Origin: JBGSKY01 sp041740995
Lineage (GTDB): Bacteria > Planctomycetota > Planctomycetia > Pirellulales > Pirellulaceae
Assembly (NCBI GenBank): GCA_041740995.1
Contig: JBGSKY010000240.1
Coordinates: 1-62,059 of the forward strand
Direction: 5' to 3'
Length of the DNA: 62,059 nucleotides
A program made the translations under genes and the position numbers. The notes under the pieces are model-generated. The model saw only the letters and a program-made list of their open reading frames with translations. It was not told the DNA's origin and ran no database searches. Shown here piece by piece: positions 26,619-36,299 of this stretch (its first letter is position 1; the number at the start of each line of letters is the position of its first letter).

Positions 26619-27713
26619 TTAAGGAGTCGGCCTCGCTGCGGCCAAAGCAGTTTCTAATGCAGCCAACATTGTATCAATGTCAGCATCAGTTCCGACGCTA
26701 ATCCGCAGTCCGTCAGTCCAATCGGGATAATTCATGTATCGGATAAATATCTGCTGAGCTTTCAACGATTCGTAAATCGATTTCGCAGATACATTCGGCG
26801 TTTTGCACCAAACGAAATTTGCTTGTGACTCGATCGTCTCTAAACCCAACTCGTTTAAACGTGTGCTTAGACGTCCCCTCGTCGCATTGCACTTGGCGAC
26901 ATTCTCGTGCAACCAAGCTTGATCGCTGATCGCGGCGGTAGCCATCGCGTTGGCAATTACGTCTGTGTTGTAGCTGTCTTTCACCTTGCGAAGCGTCGCA
27001 ATGATTTCTGGCTGTGCCACCAAATAACCGAATCGCAAACCAGCCAATGCATATGATTTACTTAGTGTCCGAGTCACCAAAATATTCGAATACTTGGACG
27101 GCAAATCGACGCAACTAGAATCGGCAAAGTCAACGTAAGCCTCATCAACGACTATCGGACAATTCAGTTGCTCGGCGAGTTGAATGACCTGTTCACGCGG
27201 GACCATCGTCCCAGTCGGCGAGTTGGGATTGGGAATGTAGACCAGCTTTAACCGATCTCGCGAACCAAAAAAAGCGTCACCGAGCGACCAATCTTTCGCG
27301 AAAGGCAACTCTTCAATATTTGCGTCCTGAAGATGGCCCAAGGTTCGATACAGGATGTAACTTGGATTAGGAAATCGAATCCAGTCGCCTGGTCCAACGA
27401 ACGCGCGCGTCAGAATCGTCAAAATATCATCACTGCCATTGCCACAAAGTATCTGGTCCGGTTCAACGCTCAGGACCTGTGCCGCCGCTGCTCGAAATTC
27501 CGAAGCCAACGGGTCTGGATAACGCTCCAGGCGTTGTGTGGCCGCTTGCATTGCGGCTAAAACGCGACTGCTCGGCGGATATGGATTTTCGTTTGTGTTT
27601 AGCTTGATAGCTGTGCCTGGAGGCGGCTGCTCGCCTGGCACATATGGCTGCATCCTTTGCACGTTGGGCCGAAACATCTGTTGCATTGCTTTCGCGATTG
27701 TCTCGTCTGTCAT
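26619..27713 (-). CDS. hisC: Histidinol-phosphate aminotransferase
   Basis: About 364 residues from the ATG at 27713, one base after the hisD stop codon; a GTG at 27725 overlapping hisD is the alternative. Class II-like PLP aminotransferase that transfers the amino group from glutamate to imidazole acetol phosphate. Motifs: IKLNTNENPYPPS at the N-terminus, LCGNGSDDILTILTRAF, IPNPNSPTGTMVP, VVDEAYVDF and the PLP lysine in RTLSKSYALAGLRFGY. All expected residues are present. Translation is probably coupled to hisD. Confidence 0.96.
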   Translation of the reverse strand: MTDETIAKAMQQMFRPNVQRMQPYVPGEQPPPGTAIKLNTNENPYPPSSRVLAAMQAATQRLERYPDPLASEFRAAAAQVLSVEPDQILCGNGSDDILTILTRAFVGPGDWIRFPNPSYILYRTLGHLQDANIEELPFAKDWSLGDAFFGSRDRLKLVYIPNPNSPTGTMVPREQVIQLAEQLNCPIVVDEAYVDFADSSCVDLPSKYSNILVTRTLSKSYALAGLRFGYLVAQPEIIATLRKVKDSYNTDVIANAMATAAISDQAWLHENVAKCNATRGRLSTRLNELGLETIESQANFVWCKTPNVSAKSIYESLKAQQIFIRYMNYPDWTDGLRISVGTDADIDTMLAALETALAAARPTP

Positions 27714-27714
27714 A

Positions 27715-29082
27715 TCACTTCGCACCGCTTGGCAATCGCACAGTTACGCTCTGTTTGTGGGCAGTCAAACCTTCTTTGTCAGCGAGCACGCAAACGTCTT
27801 GGGCAATCGCCGCCAAAGCGTGGCGATCAAATTCGATCACGCTGTTGGAACGGAGGAAATGATTGCTACTCAGCCCCGATGCCCATCTCGCTGTGCCACC
27901 GGTCGGCAAAACGTGAGACGGACCGGCAGCGTAATCGCCCAACGCAACCGGCGTATGAAGACCGAGAAAGATCGCCCCAGCGTTGTGTAGATTTGGCAAC
28001 ATGCCACGTGCCCCTTCAATCGCAATATGCAGATGTTCGGGGGCCAATTGAGAAATAATTTGGCATGCCTGCTGACGATCTTTAACCAAAACGTAAGCTC
28101 CGAATTCTTTTAGCGATTCCACGATTAATTCGTTTCGCTCCAAGCTCTTCAATTGCTTCCTAAGAGCCGCATCGATCGATGTGATCGTTGTCTCGTCCCA
28201 GGAAATAAGGACACTACTGCCAGGAGAATGTTCAGCCTGAGAAAGCAGATCCGCAGCTGCAAATTCAGGCGGCGTGGTTTGATCGGCGACAACGATGACT
28301 TCACTGGGTCCCGCGATCGAATCGATGTCAACATGTCCAAAGACGTGACGTTTGGCCAGGGCAACAAACAAGTTTCCTGGACCAACGATTTTGTCGACGC
28401 GTTCCAATTGCTCTGTCCCGTATGCCATCGCGGCAACAGCCTGGGCACCGCCGACAGCGTACAATTCAGTGATTCCAAGTTCGAAGCAGATGGCTTGAAT
28501 ATCGCTGTTGAAAGCCCCCAGCTTGGTTGGTGGCGCAACGACGACAATTTGCTCTACGCCTGCTGCCAAGGCCGGCACCGCAGTCATCAACAACGAAGAT
28601 GGATAGGCTGCCGCGCCGCCCGGCACGCACAAGCCAACGCGTCGCAGCGGGCTGTAAAACTGTTCCAACTTAACGCCGTCAGTATTGGATACTGTGACGG
28701 ACTTGTGCAGAATCGATTTTTGAAAGGCCCAAATCCGATCACGAATTCTGCGGACGCATGCTAAGAATGCCGGATCACATTGCCGATGAGCTCGCTCCAA
28801 TTGAGTTGCTTCAACACGAAAGCTCTCACTCCCGGCAACATACCCATCGAGCAATTGGCTGTACCGATCGACTGCCGCTTGTCGATCTTCCAACACATCC
28901 CTGCAAATCGTTTCAACAACTTGAACCGGCGTAAGCGGCTTCCCGAAAACACGCTCGGTGAGTCGCTGACCCGCTGGACTCACGACGTTACCGCTGGGCG
29001 CTAGCTTGCTTCGCAGAATCTCCAATTGTGCGGAAATGTCAGATTTGGTTCCGTCGAAGAAGTTGATTATGAATTCTTGCAC
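27715..29082 (-). CDS. hisD: Histidinol dehydrogenase
   Basis: 455 residues. It carries out the last two oxidations from histidinol to histidine with NAD and a zinc ion. Conserved blocks are YSPLRRVGLCVPGGAAAYPSSLLM, VDKIVGPGNLFVALAKRHVFG, DSIAGPSEVIVVADQTTPPEFAAADLLSQAEHSPGS (zinc ligands) and LGDYAAGPSHVLPTGGTARWASGLS near the C-terminus. It is the promoter-proximal gene of hisD-hisC-hisB; the 130 bases between it and yebC contain no obvious attenuator or leader peptide rich in histidine. Confidence 0.97.
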   Translation of the reverse strand: MQEFIINFFDGTKSDISAQLEILRSKLAPSGNVVSPAGQRLTERVFGKPLTPVQVVETICRDVLEDRQAAVDRYSQLLDGYVAGSESFRVEATQLERAHRQCDPAFLACVRRIRDRIWAFQKSILHKSVTVSNTDGVKLEQFYSPLRRVGLCVPGGAAAYPSSLLMTAVPALAAGVEQIVVVAPPTKLGAFNSDIQAICFELGITELYAVGGAQAVAAMAYGTEQLERVDKIVGPGNLFVALAKRHVFGHVDIDSIAGPSEVIVVADQTTPPEFAAADLLSQAEHSPGSSVLISWDETTITSIDAALRKQLKSLERNELIVESLKEFGAYVLVKDRQQACQIISQLAPEHLHIAIEGARGMLPNLHNAGAIFLGLHTPVALGDYAAGPSHVLPTGGTARWASGLSSNHFLRSNSVIEFDRHALAAIAQDVCVLADKEGLTAHKQSVTVRLPSGAK

Positions 29083-29214
29083 AGCTCAATCAGTCGTCGC
29101 ACACATTTATCAACAATTATGAAAAATCGCACATGTCCCAAGGTCTGCAAATTAGGATCAACTACGTTCCAATACTGAAATATCGGACGGCTTTGACCGG
29201 CAGGGACGATTGCA

Positions 29215-29961
29215 CTATGCCAATTCGGCAAGTTGCTCTTCGGAAAAGTTTACGTTGGACGAGACCGATTGAACGTCATCGTGATCTTCAAGCTGTTCCA
29301 AAAGCCGTATGATATTTTTAGCGACTTCAGTATCAACTTCGACGGTTGCGCTTGGTATTCGCGTCATTTCCTTCATTTGAATTGGAATCTCAGCAGCCTC
29401 CAATGCGTCAGAAACGGTGGCGTAAGTGTCCATCGAGCAGATGATCTCGATTTGTTCGCCTGATTCGTTCACGTCTTCGGCCCCATTTTCCATGGCCAAT
29501 TCCATCAGACTTTCGATCGATGCAGCAGAAGACTGAACGACGATGAGTCCCTTTCGCTCAAATAAATAGGCGACGCAATTCGTAGATCCGAGCTTACCAC
29601 CGGAAGTGTCAAAGATCTTTCGGACTTCCGAAGCGGTTCGATTTCGATTGTCGGTCATAATGTCGCACAACACTGCAACGCCACCTGGACCGTAGCCTTC
29701 GTACAGAATTTCCTCGACGTCACCGCCGTCCAGTTCTCCAATCCCTTTTTTGATCGCTCGTTCAATATTCTCTTTCGGTAGCGACACAGCTTTCGCATCC
29801 GAGATCGCCGTTCGCAGTCGAATGTTTCCAGAAGGATCACCGCCGCCAAGCTTTGCCGCGACGATAATTGCCTTGCTCAGTTTGCTCCAAAGCTTGCTAC
29901 GTTTACTGTCGACAGCAGCCTTGCGGTGTTTAATGTTTGAGTACTGGGAATGACCGGCCAT
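29215..29961 (-). CDS. YebC/PmpR family protein (TACO1-type translation/transcription factor)
   Basis: 248 residues, full length. The N-terminus MAGHSQYSNIKHRKAAVDSKRSKLWSKLSKAI is the family signature, followed by GGDPSGNIRLRTAISDAKAVSLPKENIERAIKKG and the central EGYGPGGVAVLCDIMTDNRNRTASEVR. YebC proteins have been described both as DNA-binding regulators and as factors that help ribosomes through proline stretches. Here the gene sits 29 bases after a gene that follows nusA-infB-rbfA on the same strand, which favours a translation-related role. Confidence 0.95.
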   Translation of the reverse strand: MAGHSQYSNIKHRKAAVDSKRSKLWSKLSKAIIVAAKLGGGDPSGNIRLRTAISDAKAVSLPKENIERAIKKGIGELDGGDVEEILYEGYGPGGVAVLCDIMTDNRNRTASEVRKIFDTSGGKLGSTNCVAYLFERKGLIVVQSSAASIESLMELAMENGAEDVNESGEQIEIICSMDTYATVSDALEAAEIPIQMKEMTRIPSATVEVDTEVAKNIIRLLEQLEDHDDVQSVSSNVNFSEEQLAELA

Positions 29962-29990
29962 ATCAGATCTTTTTCAAATTTTTCCAAACG

Positions 29991-31013
29991 TTAACGTGGC
30001 TTTTTTTTGCTCAGTGCCGTCGTCGCCTTCGAGTTTTTGGCTACGGCTTTCTTGACTGTTTTGGACGCTTTTGTGTCGGGGGCTTTCTTAGCATTTGCAG
30101 GTTGGCTCTTGCTAACCTTCTTTTTCGTTGGCTGCGCTTTGGTAGCCGCTTTTTTCGCTGGGACTTTTACATCGACAACTTTCTTTGGCGGGCTAGCCTT
30201 TGGTTTGTTCGCAGCCACTTTTTTGCTTGGCTTTGCCTGTGCAACCGGCTTCGCTGGAACGATCTCTTCGATTGGCGTTTCATCAACCTTTGTTGCAGCT
30301 ACTTTTTTGCTCGCTGGCTTTTTCACTTTTGGCTCGGCGACTGGCTCGACAACCGGTTCGTACTTGACCTTTAAATCTTTAAAGACCGCAGCGACATTGG
30401 GCAGTTTGTAATCGGCGACAAATTCAACGCCAAACTGATGGATTAGCTGCGCAAATTCTAAGCCTTTCGCCTTTGGAATTGCTCTCTCGAGGCCAGGAAT
30501 GATTCCCTTTTCAGATTCGCCTGCCGTAATCAGTTCCAATGCGACCGACGCCTTCAAACTGGCCGCCCCCAACGGAATCGAATGAGCGCCCAATGCGATC
30601 TGGCTGACGTACCCAGCAACAAATGGACTCATGCCGCGAAAGCCGTTGATCGTCTCGGTGGCCTTGGCAAGATTCGACTTTTTTAGATCATCGATCTCGT
30701 ATGAGTATCTGGTATCATAAACCGATTGCAAAATCCGCTTGATCCTCAACGCGGCTTCATTTGGACGAGGGATATTTGCGAGCGTTTCGGCCAGCTCAAT
30801 CAACGTTGTTACACGTATCTCATTATATCCAACGGAGTTTTGCAAGAGTTTTGCGAACGCTTCGTCAGCCGCTTCGTAACTTGCGTCTTCCAACACACAG
30901 GCATAGATCAAGTGATCCATCACCGAACGTTCCGTAGCGGTCGGAATCAGCTTATAGTGCTTGCGAAGTGATTTGCCAAGCTGCTCGATTTTGCTAGCAC
31001 GAGAGGTGCTCAT
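29991..31013 (-). CDS. Endonuclease III-like helix-hairpin-helix protein without catalytic residues, with histone-H1-like basic tail
   Basis: 340 residues in two parts. Residues 30-215 resemble the endonuclease III/HhH-GPD fold: NGFRGMSPFVAGYVSQIAL (residues 123-141) lies at the helix-hairpin-helix, followed by HSIPLGAASLKA and IPGLERAIPKAKGLEFAQLIHQFG. The catalytic Lys of GVGRKTA is replaced (GMSPFVA), the Asp of the VDTH motif is replaced (IPLGAA), and the four iron-sulfur cysteines are absent. Residues about 228-340 are almost entirely Lys, Ala, Pro, Ser and Val, with AKKAATKAQPTKKK-type repeats as in histone H1 tails. It is 61 bases downstream of rbfA and 29 upstream of yebC. DNA or rRNA binding without cleavage is my inference. 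Confidence 0.78.
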   Translation of the reverse strand: MSTSRASKIEQLGKSLRKHYKLIPTATERSVMDHLIYACVLEDASYEAADEAFAKLLQNSVGYNEIRVTTLIELAETLANIPRPNEAALRIKRILQSVYDTRYSYEIDDLKKSNLAKATETINGFRGMSPFVAGYVSQIALGAHSIPLGAASLKASVALELITAGESEKGIIPGLERAIPKAKGLEFAQLIHQFGVEFVADYKLPNVAAVFKDLKVKYEPVVEPVAEPKVKKPASKKVAATKVDETPIEEIVPAKPVAQAKPSKKVAANKPKASPPKKVVDVKVPAKKAATKAQPTKKKVSKSQPANAKKAPDTKASKTVKKAVAKNSKATTALSKKKPR

Positions 31014-31074
31014 ATTGGGTCGATTAACAAAAGGGGAGTTCTAGTTTCTGTTGGACTTCTGTAGCCAATCAATC

Positions 31075-31503
31075 TCATTCCGACTGGGCGTCCGCGGCAG
31101 GACCTTCATCGGACTCCACGGCAACCGGTCCAGTGATATTTTCTTCGCTTTTCGCTTTGCGTTCCGCAGCGATCTGTTCAAGTATTTGTGCGACGGCGAT
31201 CGATTTTTTGACGCCCTCGTCCAGCATGAACGTCAACCGAGGCGTGTATTTGGTGTCGATTCGATCGGCTACTCTCTGTTGCAAAAATCCTGCCGAGTTC
31301 TGCAACCCACGGACAGCGGTTTGTTGCTGTGCGGGACTGCCCATTACACTCACGTAAACCTTTGCTTCACGCATATCCGGCATCACCTCGACACCCAATA
31401 CAGTCACGTGTTGAACTCGCGGGTCACGCAACTCCGTAACAATACTCGTTGAGACAACTTCTCGAATCGCTTCACCAGCTTTTAGTAAACGGCGTGAATT
31501 CAC
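31075..31503 (-). CDS. rbfA: Ribosome-binding factor A
   Basis: 142 residues. RbfA binds the 30S subunit and helps mature the 5' end of 16S rRNA. The KH-like fold is recognisable from SRRLLKAGEAIREVVSTSIVTELRDPRVQHVTVLGVEVMPDMREAKVYVSV and the RVADRIDTKYTPRLTFMLDEGV helix. The C-terminus adds an acidic tail of about 25 residues. It lies 84 bases downstream of infB in the conserved nusA-infB-rbfA order. Confidence 0.95.
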   Translation of the reverse strand: MNSRRLLKAGEAIREVVSTSIVTELRDPRVQHVTVLGVEVMPDMREAKVYVSVMGSPAQQQTAVRGLQNSAGFLQQRVADRIDTKYTPRLTFMLDEGVKKSIAVAQILEQIAAERKAKSEENITGPVAVESDEGPAADAQSE

Positions 31504-31587
31504 CGATTATTCAACCTTTATCCAACGCAAATAACTCTTCACTTACAGCCTCTCGTATAGAGCGGCCGTATCATAAAGCAAAAATGA

Positions 31588-34461
31588 TCAATCTAACTTT
31601 CGAGCGACCGATTCAATCTTATAGGCTTCTAAGATATCGTCTTGCTTAACATCATTGAAATTCGACAGCTTGATTCCGCACTCCATACCGCGCGGTACCT
31701 CTTTGACATCTTCTTTGATTCTTCGCAAGGTATCTAATGCATAGTCACCAATCGTTCGACCATCTCGGTTTACGCGGATTCGGCAACCACGCTCGATTGC
31801 CCCTTGGGCCACATAGCAACCTGCAATCGTTCCAACGCGTGATACGGTAAAGACTTGTTTGACCAAGGCTCTTCCCAGCTCAACGACTCTTTCTTCTGGT
31901 CGCAATCGACCTTCAACGATTGCCTTAATGTCTTCGGCCAATTTGTAGATGATGTCGTAGCGTCGAATCTCAACATTGCGAGCTTCGGCGAGTTGCCTTG
32001 CCGCTTCGTCCGGAATCACATTGAACCCAACGACCACAGCATCAGATGCTGACGCGAGCGTAATGTCGGCCACGCTAATTCCGCCTACCGACTTCTGCAA
32101 CACTTTAATGCTGACTTCAGGATGGTCCAATTTCGAGAGCTCTTTCTCGATCGCTTCGAGCGAACCGCGTGCATCGGCACGAATGATCAAATTCAAATCG
32201 ACGACATCTTCGCCCTGTGCTAGCTTGCCAGAAAGCAGTCGCTCTTGAAAAGTCTCAAACGAAACTTTCGTCGTTGATCCAGACAGAGTTGTTCGACGCG
32301 TCAAGTTTTCGCGAGCTTCAGCGATTTCGCGAGCTTGTGCGATATCGTCCATCACATAGAAACGCTCGCCTGCTTCCGGTGGACTATCCAAACCAGTGAT
32401 GTGAACGGGCGTCGAAGGCCCAGCTTCCGACATCTGCTTGTTCCGAATGAGCGTATCGTACAACGCTTTGACGCGACCATAGGTACTTCCGCAGACAACA
32501 ATGTCGCCAACACGCAATGTGCCGTTATCAACAATCGCTTTGACAATAACGCCTCGATCGGAAGCTTGTTCGCTTTCCAAGCAAACTCCCGAAGCCGGTC
32601 GCTTGGGGTTTGCGCGATATTCATTGAGCTCAGCAACAGTCAAAAGCGTATCGAGCAGATCACCCATGCCCTCGCCGGTGATCGCACTGGTTCCGACCAC
32701 TTCGACATCACCGCCCCACGCACTTGGCGTCAGACCGTACTCTGTCATTTGAGTCATCACGCGATTTAAGTCCGCACCGGGAAGATCAATCTTGTTAGCA
32801 GCGACGACGATCGGCACACCAGCCGCTTTGGCGTGAGAAATCGCTTCCTCAGTTTGCGGCATGATTCCGTCGTCGGCAGCGATAACTAACACAGCGATAT
32901 CTGTCACATTGGCACCGCGTGCACGCATCTCAGTGAACGCTTCGTGGCCTGGAGTATCGACAAACGATACCATTCGACCGTCCTTCTCAACTTGATAAGC
33001 GCGAATATGTTGGGTGATACCACCCGCCTCTCCGGTCACAATTTTTGTACCAATCAAGTAATCCAGCAATGACGTTTTACCGTGATCGACGTGGCCAAGG
33101 AACGTGACAACTGGCGGCCGCGGCTGTAGATCCTCTTCGTTGTCCTCGTACTGAGCGTACGATTCCAACAAGGTTTCTTCACGCGTTTGAAGCTCCGTAA
33201 ACTCGATATCCACACCCAGGTCTGTCGCGATAGAAACCGCTTGTTCCATATCTAACTGAGCGTTGATGTTCAGCATCACGCCCATAGTCATTAACGACCG
33301 CAGAACTCTAGCCGCCGGAACTCCGGCTGCCTCAGAGAAACTACGAACCGAGCACGGCATTTCCAGTACAAGCTTATCTTTGCGAGGCACACTTGCGGCT
33401 TGTTTCTTCCGCTTTTTATCCCCACGACCATGCCGCCGATCATCGCGGTCCATTTCGTCGACAGCAAAATTGCGCTTACCACGCGACTTGCGTTCACGGC
33501 GCATATCGGAAAGCGAATTTCCGCGGCCCGACTTGTCTTCGACCTCCTCCGGCCCTCCACGCTTACCGCGGACCTTCGCCTTATCGGCATTTGCTTTGAA
33601 CTCCGAAAGCGCGCCAGTACCGGCCTTGTTGTTGGCCTTGGCCGTCTCTTGCTTTACAAAATTCTCTAGCGGCGCGCTCATGCCTTTCCGCGAACCAGCG
33701 ATCATCTCGGGCGTCAAACGAACGTCCGGACGCATTGGCTCAGGCTCTTTTGACGCAGGCTGCGGTGGCGGCGCGGCGCTTTTCGGAATCCGTGTATTTA
33801 GGTTGATAACCGGCTCTCGGCTAGGACGTTTTTTCCTAGCCTCCGCTGCCGCTTCACCTGTTTTACTGGCCGGACGTAGGCGTGAACTAAGGTCTCGAAT
33901 CCGACCGCCAGAACTGTCCGACGAACCAAACTCTTTTCGGGAAGGCGACGCCGCCTGGGACTCCGAGCGGGGTTCTTCTTTAATCTGCTCGGTTGCCGAC
34001 ACCGATTCATCGACCAATTCAGCTTGCACTGATTGCTCTTCAAGAGACGCAGGAACTTCCACCTCCGGCGACGAAACATCCGCTATCTCAGCCGGAATTG
34101 ATCCGCCCGATTTCCCGCCAACAACCGAATCTCGGGCACGAGCGGAAACCGCGAGCGGCGATGTAGCAGCGACCGCAACTTTTGCACGACCGCCAATCTG
34201 CCGCATCGGATTCGTATCGCGAACTGCCACGCGCTCAGGAGTCTTGGCTACAGGAGCGGGCGTTCTTTCCGGAGCGACTACGGAACCGGTCTGTGCGGCT
34301 GGAGCCTTTTCGTTGGCGACATGACGCCGCACACGCTCCACTTCGTCGTCATTAAGATTGGCCAACGGAGAACCCTTGTTGGAAATACCCAACTTGGCAC
34401 ACAAGTCCACCAGCGCCTTGGAATCGAGACTAATCTCTTTTGCGAGCTGAAAAATACGCAT
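31588..34461 (-). CDS. infB: Translation initiation factor IF-2
   Basis: 957 residues, a long IF-2. The N-terminal IF2_N helical domain covers residues 1-55 (MRIFQLAKEISLDSKALVDL). Then about 300 residues of low-complexity Pro/Ala/Glu/Arg-rich linker contain a very charged stretch (RDDRRHGRGDKKRKKQA), followed by a second IF2_N-like segment. The GTPase domain has G1 GHVDHGKTSLL, G3 DTPGHEAF and G4 NKIDLPGAD. Domains II, III and C2 follow, with GTLRVGDIVVCGSTYGRVKAL and IEILQK-like SIKVLQKSVGGISVADI. It positions initiator tRNA on the 30S subunit. The low-complexity linker produces a long spurious open frame on the opposite strand. Confidence 0.97.
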   Translation of the reverse strand: MRIFQLAKEISLDSKALVDLCAKLGISNKGSPLANLNDDEVERVRRHVANEKAPAAQTGSVVAPERTPAPVAKTPERVAVRDTNPMRQIGGRAKVAVAATSPLAVSARARDSVVGGKSGGSIPAEIADVSSPEVEVPASLEEQSVQAELVDESVSATEQIKEEPRSESQAASPSRKEFGSSDSSGGRIRDLSSRLRPASKTGEAAAEARKKRPSREPVINLNTRIPKSAAPPPQPASKEPEPMRPDVRLTPEMIAGSRKGMSAPLENFVKQETAKANNKAGTGALSEFKANADKAKVRGKRGGPEEVEDKSGRGNSLSDMRRERKSRGKRNFAVDEMDRDDRRHGRGDKKRKKQAASVPRKDKLVLEMPCSVRSFSEAAGVPAARVLRSLMTMGVMLNINAQLDMEQAVSIATDLGVDIEFTELQTREETLLESYAQYEDNEEDLQPRPPVVTFLGHVDHGKTSLLDYLIGTKIVTGEAGGITQHIRAYQVEKDGRMVSFVDTPGHEAFTEMRARGANVTDIAVLVIAADDGIMPQTEEAISHAKAAGVPIVVAANKIDLPGADLNRVMTQMTEYGLTPSAWGGDVEVVGTSAITGEGMGDLLDTLLTVAELNEYRANPKRPASGVCLESEQASDRGVIVKAIVDNGTLRVGDIVVCGSTYGRVKALYDTLIRNKQMSEAGPSTPVHITGLDSPPEAGERFYVMDDIAQAREIAEARENLTRRTTLSGSTTKVSFETFQERLLSGKLAQGEDVVDLNLIIRADARGSLEAIEKELSKLDHPEVSIKVLQKSVGGISVADITLASASDAVVVGFNVIPDEAARQLAEARNVEIRRYDIIYKLAEDIKAIVEGRLRPEERVVELGRALVKQVFTVSRVGTIAGCYVAQGAIERGCRIRVNRDGRTIGDYALDTLRRIKEDVKEVPRGMECGIKLSNFNDVKQDDILEAYKIESVARKLD

Positions 34462-34664
34462 TGCGTAAGGCGTAACCCTCAGAAAATATTACGGCAACCT
34501 AATCAGTCTCTTCGAACTCGAAATCGCCACAGAGACGCCCGAGCAAACCCGACACTAACAAATCACCCTAAAGCATTCAAAAACTGTTTACATTAACGCC
34601 TCCAGAACAACCACTGCACTGAAGCATCGCGCTGCGTCCGACAGCTTATAGCCGCCAGACAAAA

Positions 34665-34691
34665 CGCGAAAATATTCGCGACAACGACAAG
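34665..34691 (-). terminator. Weak hairpin in the nusA-infB gap
   Basis: In the 245-base gap between nusA and infB there is a 6-bp perfect stem CGCGAA/TTCGCG with a four-base AT loop (34665-34680). Read on the minus strand it is followed by TTTT. It could act as a weak attenuator that lowers infB expression relative to nusA, or be incidental. The stem is short and the U-run is only four bases. Confidence 0.25.
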
Positions 34692-34706
34692 ACCGACGCA
34701 TAGCCA

Positions 34707-36089
34707 TTAAGCTGCGTCATCCTTGCCGGACGATTCTTCTCCATCGTCAACGATCTGAACATCCCCACTTGCCTCACCCGAGACAACGCCATCCTCATCA
34801 GCGGACGGAACCAGCGAACCTTCATCAACCGCGTCCGCTTCGCTTTCGCCAGCAGCCTCAGCCACCGCCGCCAACTGAGCTTCCGCAGCCTGCCGAATCC
34901 GCTCCTCTTTTTCCAAGCCTTTTCGTTCGGTCTCACGCCGTTCTTCCTCGATCGCCAGCGCATCTGCCTGCTCGACAATCGCATCGACCTCTTCTTCGGT
35001 CAGCCCACCAATCTCCATCAGTACATCGGGCTCGATAACCGAGAGATCGTCATAGGACAAATATCCTTGCTCAACCAATTGCTGAGCAATATCGTCAGTC
35101 ATACCTTCAATCGCCAAAAAGTCACCAACGGCTCGCTCAATTTGCTTCTCGAGCTCACTGGCGGTCATAATTTCAATATCCCAACCGCAAAGCTTACTTG
35201 CCAACCGCACGTTTTGACCATAACGGCCAATCGCCTGAGACAGATGCTCCTCGTTGACCAGTGCGATCGCTCGACCGATCATATCGCACAGCAATACCTG
35301 ATCGACCTCCGCTGGCTGCAGCGAATTTGGAATCAAAATCTTCGGATCATCACTCCAGCGAACTATATCAATCCGCTCACCCGCCAACTCACCCGTAATA
35401 TTCTTGATGCGATTGCCGCGCATCCCCACACACGCCCCAACACAATCAACTCGCGAATCGCTACTAAAAACAGCGACTTTAGATCGATAACCAGGCTCGC
35501 GTGAGACCGATTTGATTTCAATCACGTTTTCAGCAATTTCCGGAATCTCTTGCTCGAACAGCCGTTGAATCAGCGTCGCCTTGGTCCGCGAAAGAATAAT
35601 CTTCACTCGGTTCCCGGCCGCCTTGACTTCATAAATAACCGCCCGAACGCGTTCACCGGGATGATAGGCTTCGCCAGGAATCTGCTCACTGCGAGGCAAA
35701 ATCGCCTCGACGGCACCAAGCTGAACGACAGTCACCCCACGTTCAGTTCGTTGCACAACGCCAGTCACCAATTGACCGACCTGATCCTGAAATTCATCCA
35801 TTCGAGCGTCACGCTCGGCTTCGCGGACTTTCTGAATAATGACTTGCTTTGCCGTCTGAGCACCAATTCGCCCAACAATCTCTTCTTGATCCAGCGATTC
35901 ACCATCGACAGCAGCCGAAATAACACCGGTGTCGCGAGCGATTGAAACAACGACTTCTGTAGTTTCACCGAACTGGCGTGTGAACGCAGTCTGCAATGCT
36001 GCCTCAATCGCCTGGAAAACGAATTCGCTATCGATATTCTTTTCGCGATGAAGCGAATCGACAATTCTGAGCACTTCTTGGGGATTCAT
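34707..36089 (-). CDS. nusA: Transcription termination/antitermination factor NusA
   Basis: 460 residues. The N-terminal RNA-polymerase-binding domain covers residues 1-125 (MNPQEVLRIVDSLHREKNIDSEFVFQAIEAAL). An S1 domain follows (VGQLVTGVVQRTERGVTVVQLGAVEAILPRSEQIPGE), then two KH domains (DCVGACVGMRGNRIKNITGELAGERIDIVRW and ALVNEEHLSQAIGRYGQNVRLASKLCGWDI). After a short helix-hairpin-helix-like segment (IEGMTDDIAQQLVEQGYLSYDDL) the tail is strongly acidic. It is the first visible gene of the nusA-infB-rbfA run. The rimP gene that often precedes nusA is not present directly upstream. Confidence 0.96.
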   Translation of the reverse strand: MNPQEVLRIVDSLHREKNIDSEFVFQAIEAALQTAFTRQFGETTEVVVSIARDTGVISAAVDGESLDQEEIVGRIGAQTAKQVIIQKVREAERDARMDEFQDQVGQLVTGVVQRTERGVTVVQLGAVEAILPRSEQIPGEAYHPGERVRAVIYEVKAAGNRVKIILSRTKATLIQRLFEQEIPEIAENVIEIKSVSREPGYRSKVAVFSSDSRVDCVGACVGMRGNRIKNITGELAGERIDIVRWSDDPKILIPNSLQPAEVDQVLLCDMIGRAIALVNEEHLSQAIGRYGQNVRLASKLCGWDIEIMTASELEKQIERAVGDFLAIEGMTDDIAQQLVEQGYLSYDDLSVIEPDVLMEIGGLTEEEVDAIVEQADALAIEEERRETERKGLEKEERIRQAAEAQLAAVAEAAGESEADAVDEGSLVPSADEDGVVSGEASGDVQIVDDGEESSGKDDAA

Positions 36090-36299
36090 GCGTAAGTCTT
36101 TACTCGCTTTGCAATTAGCGAGTTGCGATTTCGTCGTTAATTAACTGATTATAACATCTGCTGCGCATGCCCCACGTTCAACAAGAGATGTCACCAAAAC
36201 AAGACTCCCGCAGGAAAAACCGCAGCATCAGGAATCGAGCAAAAGTAATGCGATTGGGCAAAACTGTCAACCGGTAAGGCTGAATTATCGCCTTGCGAC

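Noticed and set aside
27538..27990. Open frame of 150 codons on the + strand across the hisC-hisD junction
   Set aside because: It overlaps two certain his genes on the opposite strand and has no similarity or upstream ribosome binding site.
33263..34324. Open frame of 353 codons on the + strand opposite infB
   Set aside because: It lies exactly over the low-complexity linker of IF-2, is composed of Ser/Arg/Ala/Gly runs expected from the complement of that repeat-like DNA, and has no domain similarity.
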